Below are positions 25,656-34,265 of a DNA stretch of 64,000 nucleotides, in pieces (the first letter of the stretch is position 1; each line of letters begins with the position of its first letter). The stretch is taken from the NCBI GenBank assembly GCA_947502885.1, contig CANNBP010000005.1:269069-333068 (forward strand), in the 5' to 3' direction. The notes under the pieces are model-generated. The model was not told where the DNA came from and did not search any database. It saw only the letters and a program-made list of their open reading frames with translations. Source of the stretch: an uncultured Aquimarina sp. (lineage in GTDB: Bacteria; Bacteroidota; Bacteroidia; Flavobacteriales; Flavobacteriaceae). The translations under genes and the position numbers were made by a program.

Positions 25656-26969
25656 ATGGAATTGAAAGATAAATTAGTCTCTTCTTTTTTGGCTTTTGAA
25701 AATACAGTAGATGTAGATGCTGCTGTTCATGATATAAGAAGCCAGGCAATCAAAACTTTTGAAGAAAAAGGATTTCCAACAAAAAAAGAAGAAGCGTGGA
25801 AATATACATCTCTAAATACCGTATTAAAACACGATTATAGTATATTTTCTAAAGAAGAAAATGCATTAGATTTTAAGGACATTAAGAAGTACTTTGTTCA
25901 CGATCTAGATACCTATAAAATCGTATTTATTGATGGCAAGTACTCTTCGCATTTGTCTGAAACAACTCATGAAAAAATAGATGTTTGTTTAATGTCTTCT
26001 GCATTAACTCATGAAAAGTACAGCTCAATAATCAATAACTATTTTAATAAAATAGCTGTTCAAGATGGTATTACTTCTTTAAACACAGCATTTTCTAAAG
26101 AAGGAGCTTATATTTTTATTCCTAAAAATAAAATAGCAGATAAACCTATTCAGATTATTCATTTTTCTACCGGAAACGAATCTGCTCAAATGTTGCAACC
26201 TCGTAACCTGATTGTTGCAGAAGAAAATTCTCAGGTTCAAATTATAGAACGTCATCAAAGTTTAACCGACAACCCAGTTCTTACAAACGCAGTAACCGAA
26301 ATTTTTGTTGATAAAAATGCGATAGTAGATTACTATAAAATCCAGAATGATAACCAAAATGCATCATTAATCGATAATACTTATATCGAACAACAAACTC
26401 AAAGTATTGCATCAGTTCATACCTTTGCCTTTGGAGGAAATATTACAAGAAATAATCTTAATTTTTATCAAAAAGGAGAAAGAATAGATTCTATTCTTAA
26501 TGGAATTACTATCATCGAAGGCAAACAACATGTAGATCATAATACATTGGTTCACCATACAGAACCAAATTGCGAAAGTCATCAAGATTACAAAGGTATA
26601 TTTGATGAAAGAGCAACAGGGGTTTTTAATGGAAAAATTATAGTAAATAAAGAAGCTCAAAAAACAAACGCTTTTCAATCTAATAATAACATTTTACTAA
26701 GTGATAAAGCAACTGTTAACTCTAAACCTCAGTTAGAGATTTTTGCAGATGATGTAAAATGTTCTCATGGTTGTACTATTGGGCAACTAGATGATAATGC
26801 TTTATTCTATATGAGATCTCGAGGAATCGCAGAAAAAGAAGCCAAAGCATTATTGATGTATGCTTTTGCTAATAATGTTTTAGAGAGCGTAAAAATTCCT
26901 CAGCTCAAAACCAGAATCAATAAACTTATCGCAAATAAATTAGGCGTTAATATTGGTTTTGATTTGTAA
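25656..26969 (+). CDS. sufD: Fe-S cluster assembly protein SufD
   Basis: A 437-residue SufD, partner of SufB in the SufBC2D scaffold. The N-terminal helical part (about 1-90, with KKEEAWKYTSL) and the beta-helix core with HVDHNTLVHHTEPNCESHQDYKG and the C-terminal KCSHGCTIGQLDDNALFYMRSRG are typical. The conserved His and Cys of the SufB-SufD interface are present. A strong terminator follows 25 bases after the stop, ending the first half of the locus. Confidence 0.97.
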   Translation: MELKDKLVSSFLAFENTVDVDAAVHDIRSQAIKTFEEKGFPTKKEEAWKYTSLNTVLKHDYSIFSKEENALDFKDIKKYFVHDLDTYKIVFIDGKYSSHLSETTHEKIDVCLMSSALTHEKYSSIINNYFNKIAVQDGITSLNTAFSKEGAYIFIPKNKIADKPIQIIHFSTGNESAQMLQPRNLIVAEENSQVQIIERHQSLTDNPVLTNAVTEIFVDKNAIVDYYKIQNDNQNASLIDNTYIEQQTQSIASVHTFAFGGNITRNNLNFYQKGERIDSILNGITIIEGKQHVDHNTLVHHTEPNCESHQDYKGIFDERATGVFNGKIIVNKEAQKTNAFQSNNNILLSDKATVNSKPQLEIFADDVKCSHGCTIGQLDDNALFYMRSRGIAEKEAKALLMYAFANNVLESVKIPQLKTRINKLIANKLGVNIGFDL

Positions 26970-26994
26970 ATCAAAATCTCTTAAAAAAATATTG

Positions 26995-27028
26995 AGGCTG
27001 TCTAAATTGTATTTAGACAGCCTTTTCT
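26995..27028 (+). terminator. Strong terminator after sufD
   Basis: A 13-bp perfect stem (26995-27007 with 27011-27023) and a 3-base loop, followed by a T-rich tract. It separates sufABCD from the later suf genes and from the minus-strand TPR-AraC regulator that ends at 27064. Confidence 0.85.
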
Positions 27029-27063
27029 TGTTTTGATAAAGATTTGTCAAAAGTAGCCTACTC

Positions 27064-28764
27064 CTAAATATGCTTATTTAATTGTTTTATAAAAAACGAA
27101 GGAGATAATCCTGTATTTTTATAAAAAGATCTTGAAAAAGACTTTGTATTACTAAAACCAATTTCTGTAGAAATAGCTTTTATTGTATATCTTCTAAATT
27201 TAGTATCTGTTTTTAATTTTTCAATTGCATAATTAACTCTAAGACTATTTATATAGTGAGTAAATTTTTCACCTTTAGTATGATGAATAACTTTAGAGAG
27301 GTATTTAGCATTAGTATTCAATTGCCTAGCAAGACTAATGGTGGTAACATTTGGCTTAAGAAAACCTAAATTTTCTTCAAATCTATCAATCTTTATAGAA
27401 ATTTCTTGAATTACTTGTTTAGAAATCCCAATAGTCTTGATTGAAGAAAATTTAGTGTCATTTGTAGTAGTAGAATCTTTCTTATTAGAGGTTAATAAGT
27501 CGTTAAATCGATTTTTGTATACCTTCCTTTTCCGATATTGAATAGAAAATAGTACCAGAGAAATAATAAACAACAAAAGAAAACACCATGTCAACAACTC
27601 ATATTTTTGCTGTTTTACATTACTATTCTGTAAAAGTCTTTCCTTTTCTAATAAAAGTTGAGGACTATCATATTCTTTAATTAATCCTTCATTTAATTGC
27701 CAATTATTCGCATTCACAATACTATCATAACTAAGCAGTCGTTTTATAAAGAAAAGTTGTGCTTCATTATCATTTTCTTGTTTAGCAAACTTAAGAAGTG
27801 AAAGATAATTACCTCGCATTTCTGGTATTACATGCCCAGAAGATTGAAAAATAGAATCATTTTTTTTAAAGTATGTAGAGGCAAGATCAATTTTATTATT
27901 CTCTTCATGTATCTTCCCTAAATAAAAATACAATTTAACAAGGCCTGTCTTATCCTCAAAATTAGAAAGATCACCTATTGTTTTAAGAGTGCTTTTTGCT
28001 TCTTTATATTTTCTTTTTTGATATTGATTAATACCTTTAAGAAGTACTAAACGAGAACACAACATACGTCTGTCTTGTGTTAGAAGGCTAAGACCTTGGT
28101 TAATATACACATTTGAAGAATCGATTTGTTTTAAGTTAGAATAAGCTTCAGCTACTGAATGAATTGATTCTACATACTCGATCGTATCTCTATCTCTTCT
28201 TTTTCTTTGCTTCTCATAGTTTAATGATTCTTTGAAAACTTCTAAAGCTTCATCATATTTACCTAATCTGCTTTTAAGAATTCCGATGTTATGCCGAGAA
28301 TAATAATAAAATTTATTCTTTGATTTTTTAGAATATTCTACTGCTTTTAATAAATATTCTAAAGCTTTATTATAATTCCATTTATCTAAATAATATAATC
28401 CTTTTAAATTGTATGCGTTTGCTATATAATCTCTATCATTTATATTTTGACTTATCCTAAGTGATTTATTAATATAAAGTAATTTTATACTATCATTTTT
28501 TTCATAAAAAGATAATCTAAAATACGCTAAGGGTATTTTAAGACTATCCTTGTCCAACATTGCTTTTTGTAAATAAGCATTCAGATATAAAGTAGATTTC
28601 AGAGTGTCTGTATTGTTCTTTTTAAAGCGTTTATCCAACTCTGAATAATTTTTAAGCAACAAAGAATCTGGAATAGATAACCCTAAGGTAGTTTGTTGAG
28701 AAAAAGCAACATAATTACCAAAAAAAACACTAATTACAATAAGTATTACTAATTTCTTATTCAT
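27064..28764 (-). CDS. TPR-transmembrane-AraC hybrid transcription regulator (second copy)
   Basis: A 566-residue paralogue of the regulator at 4121-5746. It has a signal peptide (about 1-23, VAFSQQ), tetratricopeptide repeats (about 45-370), one transmembrane helix (about 388-410, followed by YRKRKVYK) and a C-terminal AraC-type HTH pair (about 460-566, with LARQLNTNAKYLSKVIH and IKAISTEIGFSNTKSFSRSFY). It is divergent from the Cys-rich peptide gene at 29208, with a promoter for that gene between them. Like the first copy it stands beside a GG-type peptide gene, so a regulator-peptide link is suggested, not shown. It lies inside the suf locus, pointing against it. Confidence 0.9.
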   Translation of the reverse strand: MNKKLVILIVISVFFGNYVAFSQQTTLGLSIPDSLLLKNYSELDKRFKKNNTDTLKSTLYLNAYLQKAMLDKDSLKIPLAYFRLSFYEKNDSIKLLYINKSLRISQNINDRDYIANAYNLKGLYYLDKWNYNKALEYLLKAVEYSKKSKNKFYYYSRHNIGILKSRLGKYDEALEVFKESLNYEKQRKRRDRDTIEYVESIHSVAEAYSNLKQIDSSNVYINQGLSLLTQDRRMLCSRLVLLKGINQYQKRKYKEAKSTLKTIGDLSNFEDKTGLVKLYFYLGKIHEENNKIDLASTYFKKNDSIFQSSGHVIPEMRGNYLSLLKFAKQENDNEAQLFFIKRLLSYDSIVNANNWQLNEGLIKEYDSPQLLLEKERLLQNSNVKQQKYELLTWCFLLLFIISLVLFSIQYRKRKVYKNRFNDLLTSNKKDSTTTNDTKFSSIKTIGISKQVIQEISIKIDRFEENLGFLKPNVTTISLARQLNTNAKYLSKVIHHTKGEKFTHYINSLRVNYAIEKLKTDTKFRRYTIKAISTEIGFSNTKSFSRSFYKNTGLSPSFFIKQLNKHI

Positions 28765-29207
28765 TCTTTTTTAGAAATGCCTTCCTACCACCATTGATTA
28801 ATTACTATCAAAACAACATAGAAAAAAACAGCTTTTTAACAAGATTCGAAAGTACTAAAAGAAAGATACAGTTTAAACAATTTATGCTTCTTATTAAAGT
28901 ATAAAAAATATCCCTTTTCCAGAAAAGACCCTGTCTTTTTCTAGAAATGACATTATATCCTCTTGCAACCACACTCTGCATCACTATATATTTGCTCATA
29001 ACAAAATTAATAATGACTTAACAAAAAGGCCTATAATTTGACTATTAAACTGTTGCTTTTTTACGAATGCTTAGAATTAATAAAAACATTATTAGGAGCC
29101 ATAGATTTATAATATCTATTGGGAATTTGCTCCATAAAAAAGAGACACATGACCTTGAGTGTCTATAAATGATCAGGAGATATTAAATTAATTTAAATTT
29201 TATTATT
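28765..29207. other. Divergent intergenic region between TPR-AraC regulator and GG-type peptide
   Basis: A 443-base region. It holds a plus-strand promoter (listed separately), a 6-bp inverted repeat atagat/atctat at 29101-29106 and 29114-29119, and a hairpin agacac/gtgtct at 29143-29148 and 29159-29164, close to the peptide start. Partly similar segments near 28766 (tttttagaaatgcc) and 28938 (ttttctagaaatgac) might be regulator sites. No gene was accepted here. Confidence 0.4.
28963..28994 (+). promoter_or_regulatory. Promoter (TTG-N21-TATATTTG) upstream of the GG-type peptide
   Basis: TTG at 28963-28965 and TATATTTG at 28987-28994 are 21 bases apart, a good Bacteroidota promoter. The resulting leader before the peptide ATG would be about 200 bases. 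Confidence 0.55.
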
Positions 29208-29396
29208 ATGTTAAAAGACATTTTAAATTTAGGAGTTGTTCTAAAAAGAGGAGAACAAAGAAGTATTAATGGTGGAGTTATGGATCAGTGTTCACCTACT
29301 AATCTAACTTGTAGACCTAAACATGGTTATTCAGTATCCTGTGTGCGTAATGGAGCTAGTTATAGCTGTGTTTATACTTCAGGTGGTGGAGAATAA
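29208..29396 (+). CDS. Cys-rich GG-leader peptide, 62 aa
   Basis: A 62-residue precursor-like peptide. Residues 1-23 (MLKDILNLGVVLKRGEQRSI then NGG) match the Bacteroidota bacteriocin-type leader and align with the peptide at 6262-6414. The likely cleavage site is after Gly22-Gly23. The 39-residue core has four cysteines (28, 35, 45 and 54) that could form two disulfides, and a Gly-rich end (TSGGGE). No peptidase-transporter is in the window. A strong terminator follows, and a TPR-AraC regulator is divergent. Possible roles are bacteriocin, signal peptide or surface peptide; none is proven. Confidence 0.75.
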   Translation: MLKDILNLGVVLKRGEQRSINGGVMDQCSPTNLTCRPKHGYSVSCVRNGASYSCVYTSGGGE

Positions 29397-29771
29397 TTGA
29401 AAAAATGGGTAAGCTATTGTTCAAGGAGGAGAACGTGATATGTCAGATTCGGGAGACCTGTCTATTACGATTTATTCAAGATCTTCTTAATAAATTAATA
29501 AAAGCTAAGTCAATTACAAGACTTAGCTTTTATTGTTTGTACTAAACAAAAAAAGATTAATTGATATTTATACCAAACAAACTCTAAAAATAGGCTTAAC
29601 TGCTTGTTCATTCATCCTTATTCTGTATTGCAAAAAGTTTCTGCAGTTAATGCTATGCAAGAATTTCACTGCTTAGAATGAGAAAAAAGCAACTACGCAT
29701 TTGTAGTCGGTTTTTAGAATTCATCTGTGTTATATAACTTTTATAAAAAGCCAAAGTATATAGCTCTGGTT
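29397..29771. other. Intergenic region after the GG-type peptide
   Basis: A 375-base stretch. A short frame without a start codon (29413-29490, AIVQGGERDMSDSGDLSI and on) has a GG followed by a Ser/Thr-rich tail and could be the decayed end of another leader peptide, but the evidence is slight. A strong terminator follows at 29497-29534. The rest, up to the serine hydrolase stop at 29772, shows no gene. Confidence 0.35.
29497..29534 (+). terminator. Terminator after the GG-type peptide gene
   Basis: A 15-bp perfect stem (aataaaagctaagtc at 29497-29511 with gacttagcttttatt at 29520-29534) and an 8-base loop. It lies about 100 bases after the peptide stop codon. Confidence 0.8.
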
Positions 29772-31124
29772 TTATTTTACCGCGCTTACTATCTCTTTCA
29801 AAAAAGTATTAAAATCTACTCCTGCATCACCAATTAATCCAAAACGTACAATCACCAAGTCTTTTGATGGGATAATAAATACTCTTTGGCCCTGAAAGCC
29901 ATTGGCCGAATACATGTCTCTAGGAGCATCTGGATAAAAACCTCCTGCATTTAGCCAAAAATGACCCCCATAATCCCCATCAGAAGTAGGACTGGGAGTT
30001 GTTACATAATCAACCCAATCTGCATCAAATATTTGTGCTCCATTCCAGTTTCCTTTATGAAGGTAAAGCAATCCAAACTTTGCCCAATCTCTTACTGTTG
30101 CCCATGCATACGAAGATCCTACATAGTTTCCCGCCATATCTGTTTCTATGAGCATAGATTGCATTCCTATTTTATCAATAAACTCACGGTAAGGAAAATC
30201 TAGATACTCCTGGTCATTATTCAATTTTTTTCTAAGAATTCCAGATAACAAATTTGATGTGCCTGACGAATAATACCAATTCTCATTGGGCTTATGAATT
30301 GCTTTTTTATGAATCTGTGTCCTAGTCATATCTGCATCTAAATACAACATTTTTGTTACATCAGAAATAGAACCATAACTTTCATCCCACTCCAGACCAC
30401 TGTTCATTTGCAATAAGTTATTAATCGTTATTTCTTTTCTTTCGTCATCTTGCCATTCTTCTACAGGTGCTTTTTCAGCTATATTTATTTTACCTTGTTT
30501 CTGTAATACACCATACATAGTACTTAGAATACTTTTGGTCATCGACCATCCCAATAGTTTAGAGTCTTTAGTTAAGCCATCAATATACTTTTCGGTTATA
30601 ATTTGATCTTTATATAATACCATAACTGCTCTGGTTTTCTGTATACTCTCTCCATCCGCATCAAAAATAGAAGCTGCAGTTGTATGTATTTTATCATAAT
30701 CAAGATTCTCAAAAATGGTATCCTTTTGCTGTAACGCCCCATAAGGATATGCTAACCCAGTATTTACTTTTGTACGGTTGGGTTTTAAAACCGGAGCTTT
30801 TTCATCAAAATCATCATCAACTAATACACTGCCCAGTCCCTCTCTATAGATTGCTTTTCTTTCTTTAAATCCAAATAACGAAGCAGAAGCAATTTTATCT
30901 ACTGTGTTTACCTCATCATCAGCCAAATGAACTGGATCAAAATTATTATCATAAGTATCAGTAAACTCAACACTTCTATTTGCCAAAAAAACAGAAGAAC
31001 ACATGTTTTTTGCAGAATATCCATTAAGAATATTGAGTTTTGGATAATTAAGATATACTATAATACAAAGGCCTACAAGCAAATTTAACGCAAGAATTTT
31101 GACAACTTTTTTTACTATTTTCAT
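29772..31124 (-). CDS. Serine hydrolase, class C beta-lactamase-like
   Basis: A 450-residue protein with an N-terminal membrane anchor (about 8-28) and a periplasmic beta-lactamase/transpeptidase-like domain. The S-x-x-K motif is GWSMTKSIL, the second motif is in WYYSSGTSN, and a conserved HFWLNAGG-type C-terminal region is present. Such enzymes hydrolyse esters, amides or D-amino-acid peptides; true beta-lactam resistance is not implied. The position between the GG-type peptide and sufS, opposite in direction to the suf genes, is unusual for a suf locus. A role in processing the neighbouring peptide is possible but unsupported. Confidence 0.88.
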   Translation of the reverse strand: MKIVKKVVKILALNLLVGLCIIVYLNYPKLNILNGYSAKNMCSSVFLANRSVEFTDTYDNNFDPVHLADDEVNTVDKIASASLFGFKERKAIYREGLGSVLVDDDFDEKAPVLKPNRTKVNTGLAYPYGALQQKDTIFENLDYDKIHTTAASIFDADGESIQKTRAVMVLYKDQIITEKYIDGLTKDSKLLGWSMTKSILSTMYGVLQKQGKINIAEKAPVEEWQDDERKEITINNLLQMNSGLEWDESYGSISDVTKMLYLDADMTRTQIHKKAIHKPNENWYYSSGTSNLLSGILRKKLNNDQEYLDFPYREFIDKIGMQSMLIETDMAGNYVGSSYAWATVRDWAKFGLLYLHKGNWNGAQIFDADWVDYVTTPSPTSDGDYGGHFWLNAGGFYPDAPRDMYSANGFQGQRVFIIPSKDLVIVRFGLIGDAGVDFNTFLKEIVSAVK

Positions 31125-31329
31125 GGGTAAGATGATTCGGTTTTTTGAAAAAGAAAATTACGGTTTTTTATTTCAATCAAATCAAAAAAATATGTTTTAG
31201 CTTTACAAAATCAAAACAAACTTCAGTGTATAAGAGTACATAATGTTTACGATCATAAAAAATCACTCATATAGCAGATAATATCCTTAAAAACCAAGCT
31301 ATCAATTATCATATAATAATTCGTATCAC

Positions 31330-31337
31330 TACTTTTG
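31330..31337 (+). promoter_or_regulatory. Probable -7 promoter box TACTTTTG before sufS
   Basis: TACTTTTG matches TAnnTTTG 16 bases before the sufS ATG at 31353. It overlaps a TTG that could be mistaken for a start (31335), and implies a very short leader. No clear -33 element is seen. Confidence 0.45.
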
Positions 31338-31352
31338 CAAAAAGAAATTGAT

Positions 31353-32567
31353 ATGCTAGATGTACATAAAATCAGAAAAGATTTTCCGATACTTTCAAGA
31401 AAGGTAAACGGAAAGCCTTTGGTTTATTTTGATAATGCAGCCACATCGCAAACTCCTCAAGTAGTTATTGATGCAATTGTAGATTATTATAGCGGTTATA
31501 ATGCAAACATACATCGAGGAGTACATACACTTTCTCAAGAAGCGACAGATGCTTATGAGATTGCAAGAAAAAAAATACAAGCACATTTTAATGCTAAACA
31601 TACACATGAAATAATTTTAACCTCAGGAACTACCCATAGTATCAATATTATTGCTACAGGGTTTACCGACCTTCTTTCAAAAGGAGATGAAATTATAGTG
31701 TCAGCATTAGAACATCATTCTAATATCGTTCCTTGGCAAATGCTTTGTGAACGAACAGGAGCTATTCTCAAAGTCATTCCTATGAATGAAGAAGGAGAAT
31801 TAATAATAGATGTTTATGATACATTACTGTCTAACAAGACCAAGCTTGTTTTTACCAATCATATTTCTAATGCATTAGGGACCATTAATCCTATTGAAGA
31901 AATTATTGATAAAGCTCATGAAGTTGGTGCCGCCGTATTAATAGATGGTGCACAATCTTGTCCTCACATTAAACCTGATGTTCAAGCTCTTGACGTTGAT
32001 TTTTATGTAGCCTCAGCCCATAAACTATGTGGGCCAACCGGTGTAGGTATGCTTTATGGTAAAGAAGAATGGCTTAACAAACTGCCGCCATATCAAGGAG
32101 GAGGAGAAATGATTGAACAAGTTACTTTTGAAAAAACTACATATGCAGGGCTTCCTCATAAATTTGAAGCTGGAACACCAAATATTTGTGGTGGAATTGC
32201 ATTTGGCGTAGCACTAGACTATATGAATAGCATTGGTTTTGAAGCTATTGCCTCATATGAAAATGAGCTATTAGCATACGGAACACAAAAACTACTTGAA
32301 ATAGAAGGTTTAAAAATTTATGGTACTTCTAAAAACAAAACTTCTGTAATTTCATTTAATCTAGACAATATACACCCATATGATGTTGGAACTATTGTTG
32401 ATAAATTAGGTATTGCTGTGCGTACAGGACATCACTGTGCACAACCTATTATGGACTTTTATAAAATACCAGGAACAATAAGAGCTTCGTTTTCATTCTA
32501 TAATACCAAAGAAGAAATTGATGCTTTGGTAGATGCAATTAAAAAAGCTAAAATGATGCTAGGTTAA
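31353..32567 (+). CDS. sufS: Cysteine desulfurase SufS
   Basis: A 404-residue PLP-dependent group II cysteine desulfurase that supplies sulfur for Fe-S assembly. The start MLDVHKIRKDFPIL is standard, followed by the family motif YFDNAATSQTP, the PLP lysine in SAHKLCGPTG and the active-site cysteine in RTGHHCAQP. ATG 31353 is chosen; a TTG six codons upstream lies in the promoter box. It starts the second half of the locus, separated from sufD by 4.3 kb. Its partner sufE lies 146 bases downstream. Confidence 0.96.
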   Translation: MLDVHKIRKDFPILSRKVNGKPLVYFDNAATSQTPQVVIDAIVDYYSGYNANIHRGVHTLSQEATDAYEIARKKIQAHFNAKHTHEIILTSGTTHSINIIATGFTDLLSKGDEIIVSALEHHSNIVPWQMLCERTGAILKVIPMNEEGELIIDVYDTLLSNKTKLVFTNHISNALGTINPIEEIIDKAHEVGAAVLIDGAQSCPHIKPDVQALDVDFYVASAHKLCGPTGVGMLYGKEEWLNKLPPYQGGGEMIEQVTFEKTTYAGLPHKFEAGTPNICGGIAFGVALDYMNSIGFEAIASYENELLAYGTQKLLEIEGLKIYGTSKNKTSVISFNLDNIHPYDVGTIVDKLGIAVRTGHHCAQPIMDFYKIPGTIRASFSFYNTKEEIDALVDAIKKAKMMLG

Positions 32568-32665
32568 TGCACACCCTTAGCCTTATTTGTAAGGAGATGT
32601 ATTTGTTTTGAACTCATACTAAAAAAGAGTATAAGTGTGTTCTATACCATCATTAATAGAAAGTA

Positions 32666-32696
32666 TTGAATAGCAACATTTCTTGTTGTACTTTTG
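32666..32696 (+). promoter_or_regulatory. Promoter before sufE (TTG-N20-TACTTTTG)
   Basis: TTG at 32666-32668 and TACTTTTG at 32689-32696 are 20 bases apart. The sufE ATG (32714) is 18 bases beyond; the earlier ATG at 32707 runs into a stop after five codons. Confidence 0.55.
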
Positions 32697-32713
32697 TTGA
32701 AAATTTATGACTA

Positions 32714-33136
32714 ATGACGATTAAGGAAATTCAGGAAGAGATTATTGACGAATTTGCAATGTTTGATGATTGGATGCAGCGATATGAGTATATGATCGAG
32801 TTAGGAAAATCACTTCCTCTTATTGAAGAAAAATACAAAACTGATAATAATATCATTAAAGGATGTCAAAGCAAAGTCTGGGTACATGCAGAAATGAATG
32901 ATGATAAAGTAGAGTTTACAGCAGATAGCGATGCTATTATTACCAAAGGTATCATTGCAATATTAATTCGTGTTTTTGATGGGCAACACCCATCTGCAAT
33001 TATAGATGCAGATACTGATTTTATAGACCAAATTGGGTTAAAAGAACATTTGTCTCCTACTCGTGCCAATGGTCTTGTAAGTATGATTAAGCAGTTAAAA
33101 ATGTATGCAATAGCTTATCAAACCCAATTGAATTAA
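32714..33136 (+). CDS. sufE: Sulfur acceptor protein SufE
   Basis: A 140-residue SufE family protein that takes persulfide sulfur from SufS and hands it to SufB. The conserved cysteine lies in IKGCQSKVWV (about residue 51), and the family pattern EEIIDEFAMFDDWMQRYEYM at the start is typical. Its position between sufS and the DUF59 gene is the normal flavobacterial order. It appears to have its own promoter. Confidence 0.95.
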   Translation: MTIKEIQEEIIDEFAMFDDWMQRYEYMIELGKSLPLIEEKYKTDNNIIKGCQSKVWVHAEMNDDKVEFTADSDAIITKGIIAILIRVFDGQHPSAIIDADTDFIDQIGLKEHLSPTRANGLVSMIKQLKMYAIAYQTQLN

Positions 33137-33176
33137 TTGTTTTTTTAAACAAAAAGGCATACCAAAAACAACAACT

Positions 33177-33503
33177 ATGAGTGAAATTGCAATAGATACA
33201 AACGAACTTGGAGAAAAAATCGTAAAGGTACTGAAGACTATTTATGATCCAGAAATTCCTGTTGACATATATGAACTAGGATTAATTTATGATGTGTTTG
33301 TTAATGAGGACTATGATGTAAAAATCCTTATGACATTAACTTCTCCTAATTGTCCTGTAGCAGAATCTTTACCTCAAGAAATACAAGAAAAAGTAAAATC
33401 TCTTGATGCTGTAAATGATGTTGAGATGGAACTTACCTTTGATCCACCATGGTCTCAGGACTTAATGAGCGAAGAAGCAAAGTTAGAATTGGGAATGCTG
33501 TAA
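33177..33503 (+). CDS. DUF59/MIP18 family Fe-S assembly protein (SufT-like)
   Basis: A 108-residue MIP18/DUF59 protein. The family motif DPEIPVDIYELGLIYDV (residues about 24-40) and the conserved cysteine in TSPNCPVAESLP are present, as is the C-terminal DPPWSQDLMSEEAK. Such proteins assist Fe-S cluster transfer and maturation, and are usually found in suf loci. It lies 40 bases after sufE and precedes a DUF2480 gene, the usual order in Flavobacteriaceae. Confidence 0.92.
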   Translation: MSEIAIDTNELGEKIVKVLKTIYDPEIPVDIYELGLIYDVFVNEDYDVKILMTLTSPNCPVAESLPQEIQEKVKSLDAVNDVEMELTFDPPWSQDLMSEEAKLELGML

Positions 33504-33571
33504 CTTTTACGTATTTTTAAAAGTAACATATTAAATAATTAACATTAATACCCTTTTTGAGGTCCACAACT

Positions 33572-34081
33572 ATGGCTGAAGAAATTGTAAATAGAGTCGC
33601 AAACAATAAGAATCTTATATCTTTTGATTTAGAAGATTATTACCCAAAAGGAAACCGTATTCTTATTGATATTAAAGATTGGCTTTTTGAAGGGTTGATT
33701 TTACGTGAAAAAGACTTTAGAAAACATGTGTCTGATCATGACTGGAGTCAGTATGAAGGTGCTTATGTAGCACTAACATGTTCTACAGAAGCAATTATTC
33801 CTGGATGGGCCTATCTTTTACTTACTAGTTCTTTGATTCAATATACTAAAAAGGTGGTTACAGGCTCTTTAGAAGTATTGGAAACAATACTCTATAACGA
33901 TATCATCACAAATTTAGATATTTCAGAATACAAAGATAAATTAGTAATCATTAAAGGTTGCACTAATAAACCAGTTCCACAAGGGGCATATATCGCCTTA
34001 ATACAAAAATTACAACCTGTTGTCAAAAGTATAATGTATGGAGAGGCTTGCTCCTCTGTACCCCTCTACAAAAGAAAATAA
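33572..34081 (+). CDS. DUF2480 family protein
   Basis: A 169-residue protein of DUF2480, found in Bacteroidota and commonly linked to suf genes. The start MAEEIVNRVANNKNLISFDL is preferred over a longer frame that would add five residues. It is soluble and has a conserved pattern including WLFEGLILREKDFR, VALTCSTEAIIPGWAY and KGCTNKPVPQGAY. Two cysteines at conserved-looking places could be functional, but the function is unknown. It is 68 bases after the DUF59 gene. Confidence 0.9.
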   Translation: MAEEIVNRVANNKNLISFDLEDYYPKGNRILIDIKDWLFEGLILREKDFRKHVSDHDWSQYEGAYVALTCSTEAIIPGWAYLLLTSSLIQYTKKVVTGSLEVLETILYNDIITNLDISEYKDKLVIIKGCTNKPVPQGAYIALIQKLQPVVKSIMYGEACSSVPLYKRK

Positions 34082-34138
34082 ACCATTAAGCGCTTAAATT
34101 TGCTTTTTGTCGAAAACAACCTAATATCTAAACTATAA

Positions 34139-34171
34139 TTGGATCAATACTTATGGCTTCTGCTATATTTG
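34139..34171 (+). promoter_or_regulatory. Promoter (TTG-N22-TATATTTG) before the DUF3078 gene
   Basis: TTG at 34139-34141 and TATATTTG at 34164-34171 are 22 bases apart, the same spacing as at the suf and hflX promoters. The ATG is about 95 bases downstream. Confidence 0.55.
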
Positions 34172-34265
34172 CGATCGCAAAAAATTAGATAGAATTAGAA
34201 AATACCTTAGTCTAAGTTAAGGTTGATCAACATTCAAATCAATTATTTTAAACTTACTTACAATT

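Noticed and set aside
28808..28999. 63-codon minus-strand ORF upstream of the TPR-AraC gene
   Set aside because: Composition is that of AT-rich random sequence, it covers the promoter of the peptide gene at 29208 and it has no family resemblance.
29413..29490. Frame AIVQGGERDMSDS as a second GG-type peptide
   Set aside because: A GG followed by a hydroxyl-rich tail is suggestive, but there is no start codon and no leader, and the stretch is too short to distinguish from chance.
29405..29548. Plus-strand ORF MGKLLFKEEN after the GG-type peptide
   Set aside because: It reads through both arms of the strong terminator at 29497-29534 and has no protein-like features.
29772..31124. Beta-lactam resistance gene
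   Set aside because: The SxxK and YSS motifs only show the general serine beta-lactamase/transpeptidase fold; nothing in the sequence or context indicates resistance.
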